In this document: piece after piece, positions 37,313 through 45,436 of the stretch
Position numbering within the stretch: the first letter of the stretch is position 1
Layout of the letters: each line of letters starts with the position of its first letter
Source of the DNA: an uncultured Paracoccaceae bacterium
GTDB taxonomy: Bacteria; Pseudomonadota; Alphaproteobacteria; Rhodobacterales; Rhodobacteraceae
Length of the DNA stretch: 64,000 nt
Direction of reading: 5' to 3'
Assembly: GCA_947499715.1 (NCBI GenBank)
Contig: CANMPL010000001.1
Coordinates: forward strand, 1-64,000
Translations under genes and position numbers: made by a program
The notes under the pieces: model-generated
Told to the model about the DNA's origin: nothing
The model's database searches: none
What the model saw: the letters and a program-made list of their open reading frames with translations, nothing else

Positions 37313-39694
37313 TTGGACGTTTTGGGTCTTTCACCACTTTCATTACTGGATTTAATCGCGCGGGTCGGTCTTTCCGACCTGCGGCCAGAGCAATTCCCCC
37401 ATGACGCGGCCAAACGCCTGCGAAGCAACCAGTTGCGCGGCACAATGGAACAGATGCGCGTCATGTTGCCTTGCAACACGTTCTTTGCCCCTGCGTTGTC
37501 GTATCAAGCATGGAATGCCGGGATAAACGGCATCGTTGTCCTGTGGACCGGCGTGATGGTCGCGTTTTCATGGTGGCTGTTCCTGTCGTGGCGTACGACC
37601 TATGAAACGGATGGTTCCGCCAATGATATGCGGCGATTTGTGCGCCAAACTTATGTGAATTCCGGGCTATGGACGATCGGCATGATGATCGTCTACCCCG
37701 TTGTTTCCGGCGATCAAAAGGCGATCGTTACAGCCATCATGGCAGGCACTTTGGCGATTGGGACCCTTGGGTTCTCGCGCACACCAGCGGCGGCTTTGGC
37801 CTATCTGATCATTCAGACCATCGGCATGACCGGGATTGCACTGCTGACCGGCATCGCGAATGGATCCAATACCGATTTCATCATTGCATTCTTGTCTTTC
37901 ACCGCCGGTCTCAGCGTCTTCAACGCGACACTTGAACGCGGCAAGGCGATGATCGCGGCCTTTCGGAACCACGAAATGGTCAGCGAAAAAAGCGAATTGA
38001 TTGACCTGCTTTTGAAAGATTACGAAGAACAGGCCACACAATGGCTTTGGCAGACGAATGCAGAAGGCAAGATCGTCAGCGCACCCGTGCAAGTTCTTCA
38101 TATCTTGGGTGTTCCCCCCGACAATCAGGCCGAAACGTTGTTGTTCGACGCAATTGCCAACACGGTGTCCCCCGACGTTGGTGATGACCTGTCAAAGCTG
38201 CACAAGGCGATTGCCGCAAAGGTTGATTTCCATGACATCACGTTGTCATTCAAAGATCCCGAAACGGGCGATCAACGCTGGATTGTCATCAAGGGACGGC
38301 CGCAATTTGCAGGCTCGCAATTCAACGGATTTCGCGGCATCTTTGCGGATGCAACCGCCGCTGTCGAAGCCAAGCGTCAGGTGCAGTATCTTGCAACCCA
38401 CGACAGCCTGACCGGACTAAGAAATCGCAACGCGGTGCAAAAACAACTGGACGCACTGAATTTGTCGGACGCCCATGCTGCCGCCATCCTGATCGACCTT
38501 GATGGCTTCAAACAGGTCAATGACAGCTACGGTCATCACATCGGCGACCAGCTGCTCAAGGTTGTCGCCGACCGCCTGCGTCAAAGCGGGCCCGACGATG
38601 CCTGCATCGCACGTTTGGGCGGCGACGAATTCTTTCTACTTTGCACAAGCGACGCCCCGATTGACCCAAAGGCGCTTGCCGCTGTCGCGGACGAACTGGT
38701 TGAGCAACTGAATAAGACTTATGAAGTGGACGGGTATCGGCTTCAGCTTTCAGCGTCGATTGGCATCGCGCAATTTCCCGCAAACACCTCCGTCGGCATT
38801 GAACTGCTGCTGATGGCCGATCTTGCCCTTTATGAGGCCAAGAATAATGGCCGCAACCGTTCCGAATTCTTTGACGTTGGCATGCAGGACGCGATGAATT
38901 CCCGGCTTGAAGTGACAGAGCGGCTTAGGCTGGCAGTCCGAACCGGAAAGATCCATCCCTACTACCAATCGCAACACGCGCTTTCAGATGGCCGATTGAT
39001 CGGATTTGAAGCCCTCGCGCGGTGGTGTGATGACAAGATTGGCGTCGTCGGTCCCGACATCTTTATCCCAATTGCCGAACAAACCGGATTGATTGTGGAA
39101 CTGGGCGAACTCATCCTGCGCCAGGCCTGTCAGGACGCCGTGCAATGGATCCCGCATTTACCGGCAACCGGGTCAATCGTTTCGGTCAATTTCTCGCCAA
39201 TACAATTTGCGCGCACTGACGTCACGGCGATGGTGCGTACTGTGCTCGCTGATACCGGGCTGCCGCCAGAGCGGTTGGAAGTAGAAGTAACCGAAGGGGT
39301 CATGATCCTCGACAAAGAGAAAATCGCCAACTCCCTGTCAGAACTGTCAGAACTTGGCATCTCTATCGCGCTGGATGATTTTGGCACCGGCTATTCATCG
39401 CTAAGTTATCTCAAGGCCCTGCCGCTGAACCGATTGAAAGTTGACCGCTCTTTCGTAACCGACTTAGGGGAAAGCACCGTCAACCCGATCGTCCACACGG
39501 TCATCCAGCTTGGCAAAAGCCTTGGGTTGAACGTCATCGCAGAAGGGGTAGAAAACGCAGAACAAGAACGCACCTTGTCCGCCCTGGGATGCCATGATGG
39601 TCAGGGGTTCTACTATGGTCGCCCGATGCCCTTTGATAGCGCGCACGCGATGGTCACCGCGCAATCGGCGACGAAACGCGCCTCGACCGGATAG
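37313..39694 (+). CDS. membrane GGDEF-EAL cyclic-di-GMP protein
   Basis: A 793-residue signalling protein: an N-terminal region with about six hydrophobic helices (65-210), a PAS-like sensor (about 240-350), GGDEF diguanylate cyclase (about 355-520, RLGGDEF at 434-440) and EAL phosphodiesterase (about 535-785; EAL at 566-568, DDFGTGYSS, AEGVE). Both catalytic motifs look intact. There is no RxxD inhibitory site five residues before GGDEF. The frame opens with TTG at 37313; the next in-frame ATG is 44 codons on, and the early LRPEQFPHDAAKRLRSNQLR segment looks conserved, so TTG is preferred. Which activity dominates cannot be read from sequence. Confidence 0.88.
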   Translation: MDVLGLSPLSLLDLIARVGLSDLRPEQFPHDAAKRLRSNQLRGTMEQMRVMLPCNTFFAPALSYQAWNAGINGIVVLWTGVMVAFSWWLFLSWRTTYETDGSANDMRRFVRQTYVNSGLWTIGMMIVYPVVSGDQKAIVTAIMAGTLAIGTLGFSRTPAAALAYLIIQTIGMTGIALLTGIANGSNTDFIIAFLSFTAGLSVFNATLERGKAMIAAFRNHEMVSEKSELIDLLLKDYEEQATQWLWQTNAEGKIVSAPVQVLHILGVPPDNQAETLLFDAIANTVSPDVGDDLSKLHKAIAAKVDFHDITLSFKDPETGDQRWIVIKGRPQFAGSQFNGFRGIFADATAAVEAKRQVQYLATHDSLTGLRNRNAVQKQLDALNLSDAHAAAILIDLDGFKQVNDSYGHHIGDQLLKVVADRLRQSGPDDACIARLGGDEFFLLCTSDAPIDPKALAAVADELVEQLNKTYEVDGYRLQLSASIGIAQFPANTSVGIELLLMADLALYEAKNNGRNRSEFFDVGMQDAMNSRLEVTERLRLAVRTGKIHPYYQSQHALSDGRLIGFEALARWCDDKIGVVGPDIFIPIAEQTGLIVELGELILRQACQDAVQWIPHLPATGSIVSVNFSPIQFARTDVTAMVRTVLADTGLPPERLEVEVTEGVMILDKEKIANSLSELSELGISIALDDFGTGYSSLSYLKALPLNRLKVDRSFVTDLGESTVNPIVHTVIQLGKSLGLNVIAEGVENAEQERTLSALGCHDGQGFYYGRPMPFDSAHAMVTAQSATKRASTG

Positions 39695-39698
39695 ACGC

Positions 39699-39729
39699 AA
39701 AAAAGGGGCCCGTGAATCCACGCGCCCCT
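39699..39729 (-). terminator. rho-independent terminator after the peroxiredoxin gene
   Basis: On the minus strand a 9-base-pair stem with one C-C mismatch (39705-39714 with 39719-39728) ends in six T. It lies about 20 bases after the peroxiredoxin stop and about 5 bases after the facing GGDEF-EAL gene. Confidence 0.8.
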
Positions 39730-39750
39730 GCATAGCCGTAATTGCGGCGC

Positions 39751-40401
39751 TTATTTCAGCTTTGTCATCCGCAGATAAGGCAAGACGGTCCTGAAATCGC
39801 CGAACTTCTCTTTCGCGGCTTCGTCGGACACGGCAACCGGGATCACAACATCGTCGCCGACGTTCCAGTTGGCGGGCGTTGCTACGCCCTGGCCCGCCGC
39901 CGTCTGAAGCCCATCCAATGCACGCAGCACCTCGGCAAAGTTGCGACCCACATTCATTGGGTAGGTCATCGACAGTTTCAACTGCTTGTCGGGACCGACA
40001 ATAAAGACAGACCGCACAGTCGCGGTATCATTCGGCGTCCGGCCATCGGGCAAATAAGCCTCGGCGGGCAACATATCAAAGGCCTTCGACAGCTCTAACC
40101 CCGTATCCGCAACAATCGGAAAGGTGGGATCGGCACCACCGGCGGTCTTGATATCACCTTTCCACTTTTTGTGGTCCTCAACCCCATCGACGGACACACC
40201 GAGCACCTTTGTGCCGCGCTTGGCCCATTCATCCGCCAATTGTGCCACGGCACCGAATTCGGTCGTGCAAACAGGCGTAAAATCCTTGGGATGGCTGAAA
40301 ATAACGGCCCAACTATCGCCGACAAAATCATGTAGACTGACAGTGCCGTGATCAGTTTCGACGGTCAGGTTCGGGATGGTGTCGTTAATACGCAAGCTCA
40401 T
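39751..40401 (-). CDS. 1-Cys peroxiredoxin (Prx6 type)
   Basis: A 216-residue cytosolic peroxidase with the active-site PVCTTEF (Cys45, Thr42) and a supporting Arg in TVRSVFIVGP. Cys45 is the only cysteine in the protein, so there is no resolving cysteine and reduction must come from an external thiol. The length and the C-terminal extension fit Prx6. It is divergent from the aldehyde dehydrogenase gene. Confidence 0.95.
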   Translation of the reverse strand: MSLRINDTIPNLTVETDHGTVSLHDFVGDSWAVIFSHPKDFTPVCTTEFGAVAQLADEWAKRGTKVLGVSVDGVEDHKKWKGDIKTAGGADPTFPIVADTGLELSKAFDMLPAEAYLPDGRTPNDTATVRSVFIVGPDKQLKLSMTYPMNVGRNFAEVLRALDGLQTAAGQGVATPANWNVGDDVVIPVAVSDEAAKEKFGDFRTVLPYLRMTKLK

Positions 40402-40516
40402 GGCGTTTCTCCTTTAGGCAGCGTGGCGGTTAACACATACATAGGCTGGGCGGCGCACGCTTGAAAGGCCCCTCACTGTGCACCACCTTATGCAAACCAC
40501 GGGCGGAGACTTCGCG

Positions 40517-41962
40517 ATGACCAAACATACCGACTTCTACATCAACGGCGCATGGGTGTCCCCGTCTTCACCGCGCCCATGTGACGTCATCAACCCCGCC
40601 ACCGAAGAAGCCTGCGCAACAATCTCACTTGGGGATCAGGCCGACACGGATGCCGCCGTCAAAGCCGCCAGCGATGCATTCCCGGCATGGGCGGCAACAC
40701 CCCCCGCAGAACGCGCCGCTTACGTTGCCAAAATCCTAGAGCAATACAACAAGCGTGAAGACGAAATGGCCCAAGCCATTTGCATCGAAATGGGCGCGCC
40801 CATTGATCTTGCCCTCAAAAGTCAGGCGACCTGCCTGCCTTGGCATCTCGAGAATTTCCTAGACGCCGTGGATGAGGTCCACTGGGACCGGCCCTTGCGG
40901 GACGATACGCCAAATGATCGCATCATCATGGAACCCATTGGCGTCGTCGGTCTGATCACGCCGTGGAACTGGCCAATGAATCAGGTCACGCTCAAAGTGA
41001 TTCCGGCACTTCTTGCGGGCTGCACGATCGTGCTGAAACCCTCTGAAGAGGCACCGTTGTCCTCGCTTCTGTTTGCTGAATTTGTCCACGACGCAGGCGT
41101 GCCTGCGGGCGTCTTCAACCTTGTGAACGGTGACGGCCAAGGTGTGGGGACCCAGCTTTCCACCCATCAGGACGTGGCGATGATTTCTTTCACCGGCTCC
41201 ACCCGCGCGGGCAAGGCGATCTCTCGCGCGGCGGCAGAGACGTTGAAACGGGTCACGCTGGAACTGGGCGGCAAAGGCGCCAATGTGATCTTTGCCGACG
41301 CCGATCCCAAGGCAGTCAAACGCGGCGTTTTGCATTGCATGCAGAATACCGGCCAATCCTGCAACGCGCCGACGCGGATGCTGGTTGAACAATCCATCTA
41401 CGACAGGGTGGTCGATGAAGCTGCCGAGGTCGCCAACAAAATGAAAGTCGGCCCCACAAGCGAAAGCGGCCGCCACCTTGGGCCAGTTGTGAACAAGACC
41501 CAATGGGACAAGATTCAGGCGATGATCCAGGTTGGCATCGACGAAGGTGCGCGACTGGTGGCGGGTGGTCCCGGGCTGCCCGAAGGTGTGAACCGTGGCT
41601 ATTACATCCGCCCCACGGTTTTTGCTGATGTGACCAACGATATGGATATCGCCCAGCAAGAGATTTTCGGCCCCGTCTTGTCGATCATCCCATTTACTGA
41701 CGAAGCAGAGGCGATCAGCATTGCCAATGATACCGCTTATGGCCTGACCAATTACGTTCAGACCGCCGACGGCGCACGCCGCAACCGCATGGCGCGTGCG
41801 TTGAAATCCGGCATGGTCGAAATGAACGGGGTAGACCGTGCAGCAGGGTCGCCCTTTGGCGGCATGAAAATGTCTGGCCGTGCACGCGAAGGCGGCCTGT
41901 GGGGCATCGAAGAGTTTCTGGAAGTCAAAGCCGTATCAGGCTGGGACATCGCCGCCGAATAA
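40517..41962 (+). CDS. NAD(P)-dependent aldehyde dehydrogenase
   Basis: A 482-residue ALDH-superfamily enzyme. The family blocks are in order: TPWNWPMNQVTLKVIPALLAG split over two motifs, FTGSTRAGKAI, the general-base Glu in LELGGKGANV and the nucleophile Cys282 in NTGQSCNAPTR. The ATG at 40517 (MTKHTDFYINGAW) follows GGAG; an upstream in-frame ATG at 40478 is less likely. The substrate is unknown. It is divergent from the peroxiredoxin and convergent with the pseudouridine synthase. Confidence 0.93.
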   Translation: MTKHTDFYINGAWVSPSSPRPCDVINPATEEACATISLGDQADTDAAVKAASDAFPAWAATPPAERAAYVAKILEQYNKREDEMAQAICIEMGAPIDLALKSQATCLPWHLENFLDAVDEVHWDRPLRDDTPNDRIIMEPIGVVGLITPWNWPMNQVTLKVIPALLAGCTIVLKPSEEAPLSSLLFAEFVHDAGVPAGVFNLVNGDGQGVGTQLSTHQDVAMISFTGSTRAGKAISRAAAETLKRVTLELGGKGANVIFADADPKAVKRGVLHCMQNTGQSCNAPTRMLVEQSIYDRVVDEAAEVANKMKVGPTSESGRHLGPVVNKTQWDKIQAMIQVGIDEGARLVAGGPGLPEGVNRGYYIRPTVFADVTNDMDIAQQEIFGPVLSIIPFTDEAEAISIANDTAYGLTNYVQTADGARRNRMARALKSGMVEMNGVDRAAGSPFGGMKMSGRAREGGLWGIEEFLEVKAVSGWDIAAE

Positions 41963-41985
41963 CAGCCCTCGGCGCGAGCGCATTT

Positions 41986-42633
41986 CTAAAACGGTGCTTT
42001 TGCCGAAGTCTTCATTCCAGCCCCGCCATCAGGGTGCCGGAACTGGAGCGATTCTGAATGCAGCATCAGCCGCGGAAAATCCCGCGCCTGTCCTGTGGCA
42101 TAAAACGGATCGCCCAGGATGGGATGTCCAATCGCCAGCATATGCACCCGTAACTGATGCGAACGCCCGGTCTTTGGCATCAGTCGCACCCGGCTCTCGC
42201 CATCCTTCGCCCGGATAACGCGCCAGTCGGTCTGGGCCGGTTTGCCGTTCTCATGGTCCACATGCTGCTTGGGTCGGTTTGGCCAATCCACACAAAGGGG
42301 CAGATCCACCGTGCCCGTCTTCTCGGCGATCTCACCCCAGACCCGCGCGACATAGACCTTTTTCGTGACACGCTTTTCAAACTGCAGCCCCAAATGCCGC
42401 TGCGCATGGGGCGTCAATGCAAAGATCATGACGCCAGAGGTATCGCGATCAAGCCGATGCACCAGCAATGCGGTCGGAAACACGGCCTGCACCCGCGTGA
42501 TCAGGCAATCCGACAAATGTTCACCCTTGCCCGGCACCGACAACAGGCCGCTGGGCTTATTAACCAGCACCACTTCGTGATCGTCGTGCAGAATGACCAA
42601 TGGATCCTGCGGCGGATTGTAGTCGTCGCTCAC
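41986..42633 (-). CDS. RluA-family pseudouridine synthase
   Basis: A 215-residue RNA pseudouridine synthase with catalytic Asp in HRLDRDTSGV and the family blocks VNKPSGLLSVPG and TGRSHQLRVHM. No S4 domain is present, so it is closer to RluA than to RluC/D. Target bases (23S or tRNA) cannot be assigned. Its start overlaps the stop of the YggS-like gene as ATGA. Confidence 0.92.
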   Translation of the reverse strand: MSDDYNPPQDPLVILHDDHEVVLVNKPSGLLSVPGKGEHLSDCLITRVQAVFPTALLVHRLDRDTSGVMIFALTPHAQRHLGLQFEKRVTKKVYVARVWGEIAEKTGTVDLPLCVDWPNRPKQHVDHENGKPAQTDWRVIRAKDGESRVRLMPKTGRSHQLRVHMLAIGHPILGDPFYATGQARDFPRLMLHSESLQFRHPDGGAGMKTSAKAPF

Positions 42634-43283
42634 CCGTAATCCCTTGCGCCAAAGATTGCAGACCCGACCCGAACATGTGTCGCGCCCAATGCAATGGCGC
42701 TTTCGAAATCGGCGCTCATGCCCATGGACAAGCCCGCCAACCCATTGCGCGCAGCAATCTTGGCCAACAGGGCAAAATGCAATGATGGTTCTTCATCAAC
42801 CGGCGGGATGCACATCAAGCCCTTCACCGGCAGATCAAGCGCAAGGCTATCGGCGATAAAGCGGTCTGCATCACCGGGCAACACGCCCGCCTTCTGATCC
42901 TCTTCGCCGGTGTTCACCTGCACAAACAAATCCGGGCAGCGCCCTTCTTCTTGTGCAATTCGCGCCATGGTATTGGCCAGCTTGGGGCGATCAAGCGTAT
43001 GGATCACGTCCGCCAACTGCATCGCCTGTCGTGCCTTGTTGGTCTGCAAGGGGCCAATCAGGTGCAGGGTGATTCCATCAAACTGACTGCGAAAACCCGG
43101 CCATTTACCAGCGGCCTCCTGCACTTTGTTCTCGCCAAAGCTTCTGTGACCTGATTCCAGCACTTTTTGCACCCGCGCATCGGGCTGCACTTTCGACACT
43201 GCGATCAAGTCGACCGATGCGGGATCGCGCCCCGCCCGGACGGCTGCGTCGTTCACGCGTGTCATTATCTCTGACAAGGACAT
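42630..43283 (-). CDS. YggS/YBL036C-type PLP-binding protein
   Basis: A 217-residue pyridoxal-phosphate homeostasis protein, a single TIM-barrel domain. The PLP lysine is in LIAVSKVQ (about residue 31), and FGENKVQEA, HLIGPLQTNK and LSMGMSADFESAI are family blocks. ATG at 43283 follows AGGAG with 7-base spacing. It is coupled to the pseudouridine synthase by an ATGA overlap. Confidence 0.93.
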   Translation of the reverse strand: MSLSEIMTRVNDAAVRAGRDPASVDLIAVSKVQPDARVQKVLESGHRSFGENKVQEAAGKWPGFRSQFDGITLHLIGPLQTNKARQAMQLADVIHTLDRPKLANTMARIAQEEGRCPDLFVQVNTGEEDQKAGVLPGDADRFIADSLALDLPVKGLMCIPPVDEEPSLHFALLAKIAARNGLAGLSMGMSADFESAIALGATHVRVGSAIFGARDYG

Positions 43284-43467
43284 GCCATGCTCCTGAATCC
43301 ATTGAATGTTTCGCAATTAACCCTTCAATAGGGCGCAGCCGCGCCAAAGTCATGCCAGATTCGTGCGAAAAGTGTGTGTGACACAGATGCACCATTTTTC
43401 AGGGACCCTGCCCTTTGGCCCCCAAATAACTTGAGTGTGCAGCCGGATAGGCGCAATTACATCCCCA

Positions 43468-43486
43468 ATGCCGGACGTTCTGGCAT
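43468..43486 (+). promoter_or_regulatory. hairpin in the porin leader
   Basis: An 8-base-pair inverted repeat (43468-43475 with 43479-43486, one G-U pair, loop CGT), 30 bases before the porin start. It could stabilise the abundant mRNA or act as an operator or small-RNA site; no factor is identified. Confidence 0.4.
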
Positions 43487-43516
43487 CTACTGGAATGCAA
43501 ACACGAGGGTTAATCC

Positions 43517-44737
43517 ATGAAAAGCATCCTTCTAACCTCGACTGCTCTGGTTGCCTTTGCTGGCGCCGCTGCAGCCGAAGGCCACACAGGCGTTAATTTC
43601 GGCGGCGACGCAGAACTGGGCTACAACGATGATTTCGACAACGGTGTTTTCTGGTCTTTCGGCCTCTCCGTTAGCGGCGTTATGGAACTGGACAACGGTC
43701 TGAAAGCAACGATCTCTGGTGACGTTGAGCTGATCAACGACGCTGAAATCGACGATCAGGGCACAGAAGATCCGACTGATGACGTGATCATCAACGCAAC
43801 AAGCAGCTCTTCATTCGACGGCAACGACGTTCAGATCGACGATCTGGTCATCGGCCTCGAAGGTCCAAACTCTTCTTTGAAGTTTGGTGACACAGCTCCT
43901 GCTGCTGACTCGCTCTATTCATCTGCTGTGACGAACGTCGACGCAGACGGCTTCAACGACGAAGACGATCTTGACGGCGAAGACGGCATCCTGATCGGTA
44001 CAGCAACATTCGGCGCGACTACAATCGGCGCGTCTTACGGTGTTGTTACTTCTAACGAAGCTCCTGATGATGACCTGGTTGGTCTGCAGATTGGTGCAAA
44101 CACAACACTTGGCAACATCGGCCTGAGCTTCGGCTACCAGGAAGGTGTTGATGGCCAGGGCGGTCAGGTTGGCGAAGCCGACACTGATGAAGCACCTGAG
44201 ATCTTCGCTCTGAGCGCGACAACAACATTTGGCGGCCTGGACGTTGGTCTGGCATATGCTAAGGCGAGCGGCACAAACGAAGCCACTGGCCTGGGTGTTG
44301 ACCTGACTTCGATCGGTGTTCAAGCTTCCTACACAATGAACGCAATCACAGCGACTGTGTTCTACGTATCTCAGGATCTGGGCGGCAGCACTGGCGGCGT
44401 TGAGTGGGACGACAACTACGGTATCGCAGTTGCTTACGCTAGCGGCCCTCTGACAGTCGACGCTCTGTACCACGATGGTCAGGACGAAGACATGCAGATC
44501 AACGTTGGCTACGATCTGGGCAACGGTCTGACCGTGTTCGGTGGCTACCGTGACGAAGGTTCTGCTGACGACGACACATACTTCTATGTCGGCGGTGACT
44601 ACGACCTTGGTGGCGGTGCAAACCTCCGCATGTCGTATGCAGACCAAGACGCTGGTTCTACAACAGCATCTGACGAACTCGGCAAATCCGAGGACGTAAA
44701 AGTCGGCACAACAATCGCAGTATCTTTCACTTTCTAA
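43517..44737 (+). CDS. major outer-membrane porin
   Basis: A 406-residue outer-membrane beta barrel: signal peptide (cleavage after AAAAEG, about residue 20), then alternating amphipathic strands ending in TTIAVSFTF with the C-terminal Phe needed for barrel assembly. It matches the alphaproteobacterial single porin type. Loops are very rich in Asp and Glu (e.g. DADGFNDEDDLDGED and DDQGTEDPTDD). Codon use (many tct, aca, gct, ctg) differs from neighbours and fits very high expression. A GAGGG site precedes the ATG, and a strong terminator follows. Confidence 0.93.
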   Translation: MKSILLTSTALVAFAGAAAAEGHTGVNFGGDAELGYNDDFDNGVFWSFGLSVSGVMELDNGLKATISGDVELINDAEIDDQGTEDPTDDVIINATSSSSFDGNDVQIDDLVIGLEGPNSSLKFGDTAPAADSLYSSAVTNVDADGFNDEDDLDGEDGILIGTATFGATTIGASYGVVTSNEAPDDDLVGLQIGANTTLGNIGLSFGYQEGVDGQGGQVGEADTDEAPEIFALSATTTFGGLDVGLAYAKASGTNEATGLGVDLTSIGVQASYTMNAITATVFYVSQDLGGSTGGVEWDDNYGIAVAYASGPLTVDALYHDGQDEDMQINVGYDLGNGLTVFGGYRDEGSADDDTYFYVGGDYDLGGGANLRMSYADQDAGSTTASDELGKSEDVKVGTTIAVSFTF

Positions 44738-44760
44738 TCGAAAGCGAAAAACGATTACGG

Positions 44761-44791
44761 AAAGAGCGGCCCTTGGGTCGCTCTTTTCTTT
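44761..44791 (+). terminator. rho-independent terminator of the porin gene
   Basis: An 11 to 12 base-pair stem (44761-44772 with 44775-44786, one G-U pair) followed by TTTTCTTTT. Confidence 0.88.
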
Positions 44792-44902
44792 TGGGCAACA
44801 CCCAACTGCCCAATTCCAAATGCTCTCGCTGCGCAGGGCTTGTTCGCCCCCGCTTGCCCAGATACACATTTGGTCAAGTTTAGCGTTCGATAGGAATACC
44901 CC

Positions 44903-45364
44903 GTGATAAACCCCGCCCGCCGCACCTTACGTATGACTGCAACTGTCACGCTGATACTTACGTTGGCGGCGTGTAGTGGTGGCGGCATCTTCGGCGGTCT
45001 TTTTGGTGGCGGCGGAAATCAACAAGCCAATGCAGTCCGTCAGGCTGCCCGCACCACCGGCGCAGAAAGCGTTGCGGTCAACCGCTACCTTTGGGCCGCC
45101 AGCCTTGATGTCCTGAATTTCCTGCCGATGCAGTCCGTCGATCCATTCACCGGCGTCATCGTGACTGGTTTCGGCACCCCGCCGGGCGGCAGCCGCGCCT
45201 ATAAGGCCACAATCTACATCACTGACCCTGCGCTTGATGCCCGTTCCCTGAACGTCGCGCTGCAAACGCGGTCCGGCGCTGTCTCGGTCGAAACCCAACG
45301 CGCTGTCGAAGACGCGATCCTAAGCCGCGCGCGCCAGCTACGCATTGCCGACGGCCGCCTATAG
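44903..45364 (+). CDS. DUF3576 family lipoprotein
   Basis: A 153-residue lipoprotein: lipobox LTLAAC, a glycine-rich linker (GGGIFGGLFGGGGN), then the DUF3576 core with NRYLWAASLDVLNFLP, VIVTGFGTPP, ITDPALDARSL and SRARQLRIADG. Function is unknown, but it is widespread in alphaproteobacteria and typically lies just before leuS and lptE. GTG at 44903 is preceded by AGGA with good spacing; ATG at 44933 is an alternative. Confidence 0.85.
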   Translation: MINPARRTLRMTATVTLILTLAACSGGGIFGGLFGGGGNQQANAVRQAARTTGAESVAVNRYLWAASLDVLNFLPMQSVDPFTGVIVTGFGTPPGGSRAYKATIYITDPALDARSLNVALQTRSGAVSVETQRAVEDAILSRARQLRIADGRL

Positions 45365-45392
45365 CCCGCCGCCCCCATTTGGCCTATATCCA

Positions 45393-45422
45393 CGCCGGGC
45401 CAACAGCCCGGCGTTTTCTTTT
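45393..45422 (+). terminator. terminator-like hairpin directly before leuS
   Basis: A perfect 8-base-pair stem (45393-45400 with 45406-45413), 5-base loop, then TTTTCTTTT. It ends only 14 bases before the leuS ATG, leaving no room for a leuS promoter after it. It ends the DUF3576 transcript and may act as an attenuator of leuS. Confidence 0.85.
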
Positions 45423-45436
45423 GAAAGTCTGATCCG

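Noticed and set aside
43375-43385. TGTGT-G-ACACA palindrome upstream of the porin as an operator
   Set aside because: It is short and lies in a TG-rich run, so chance is likely; no known regulator consensus matches.
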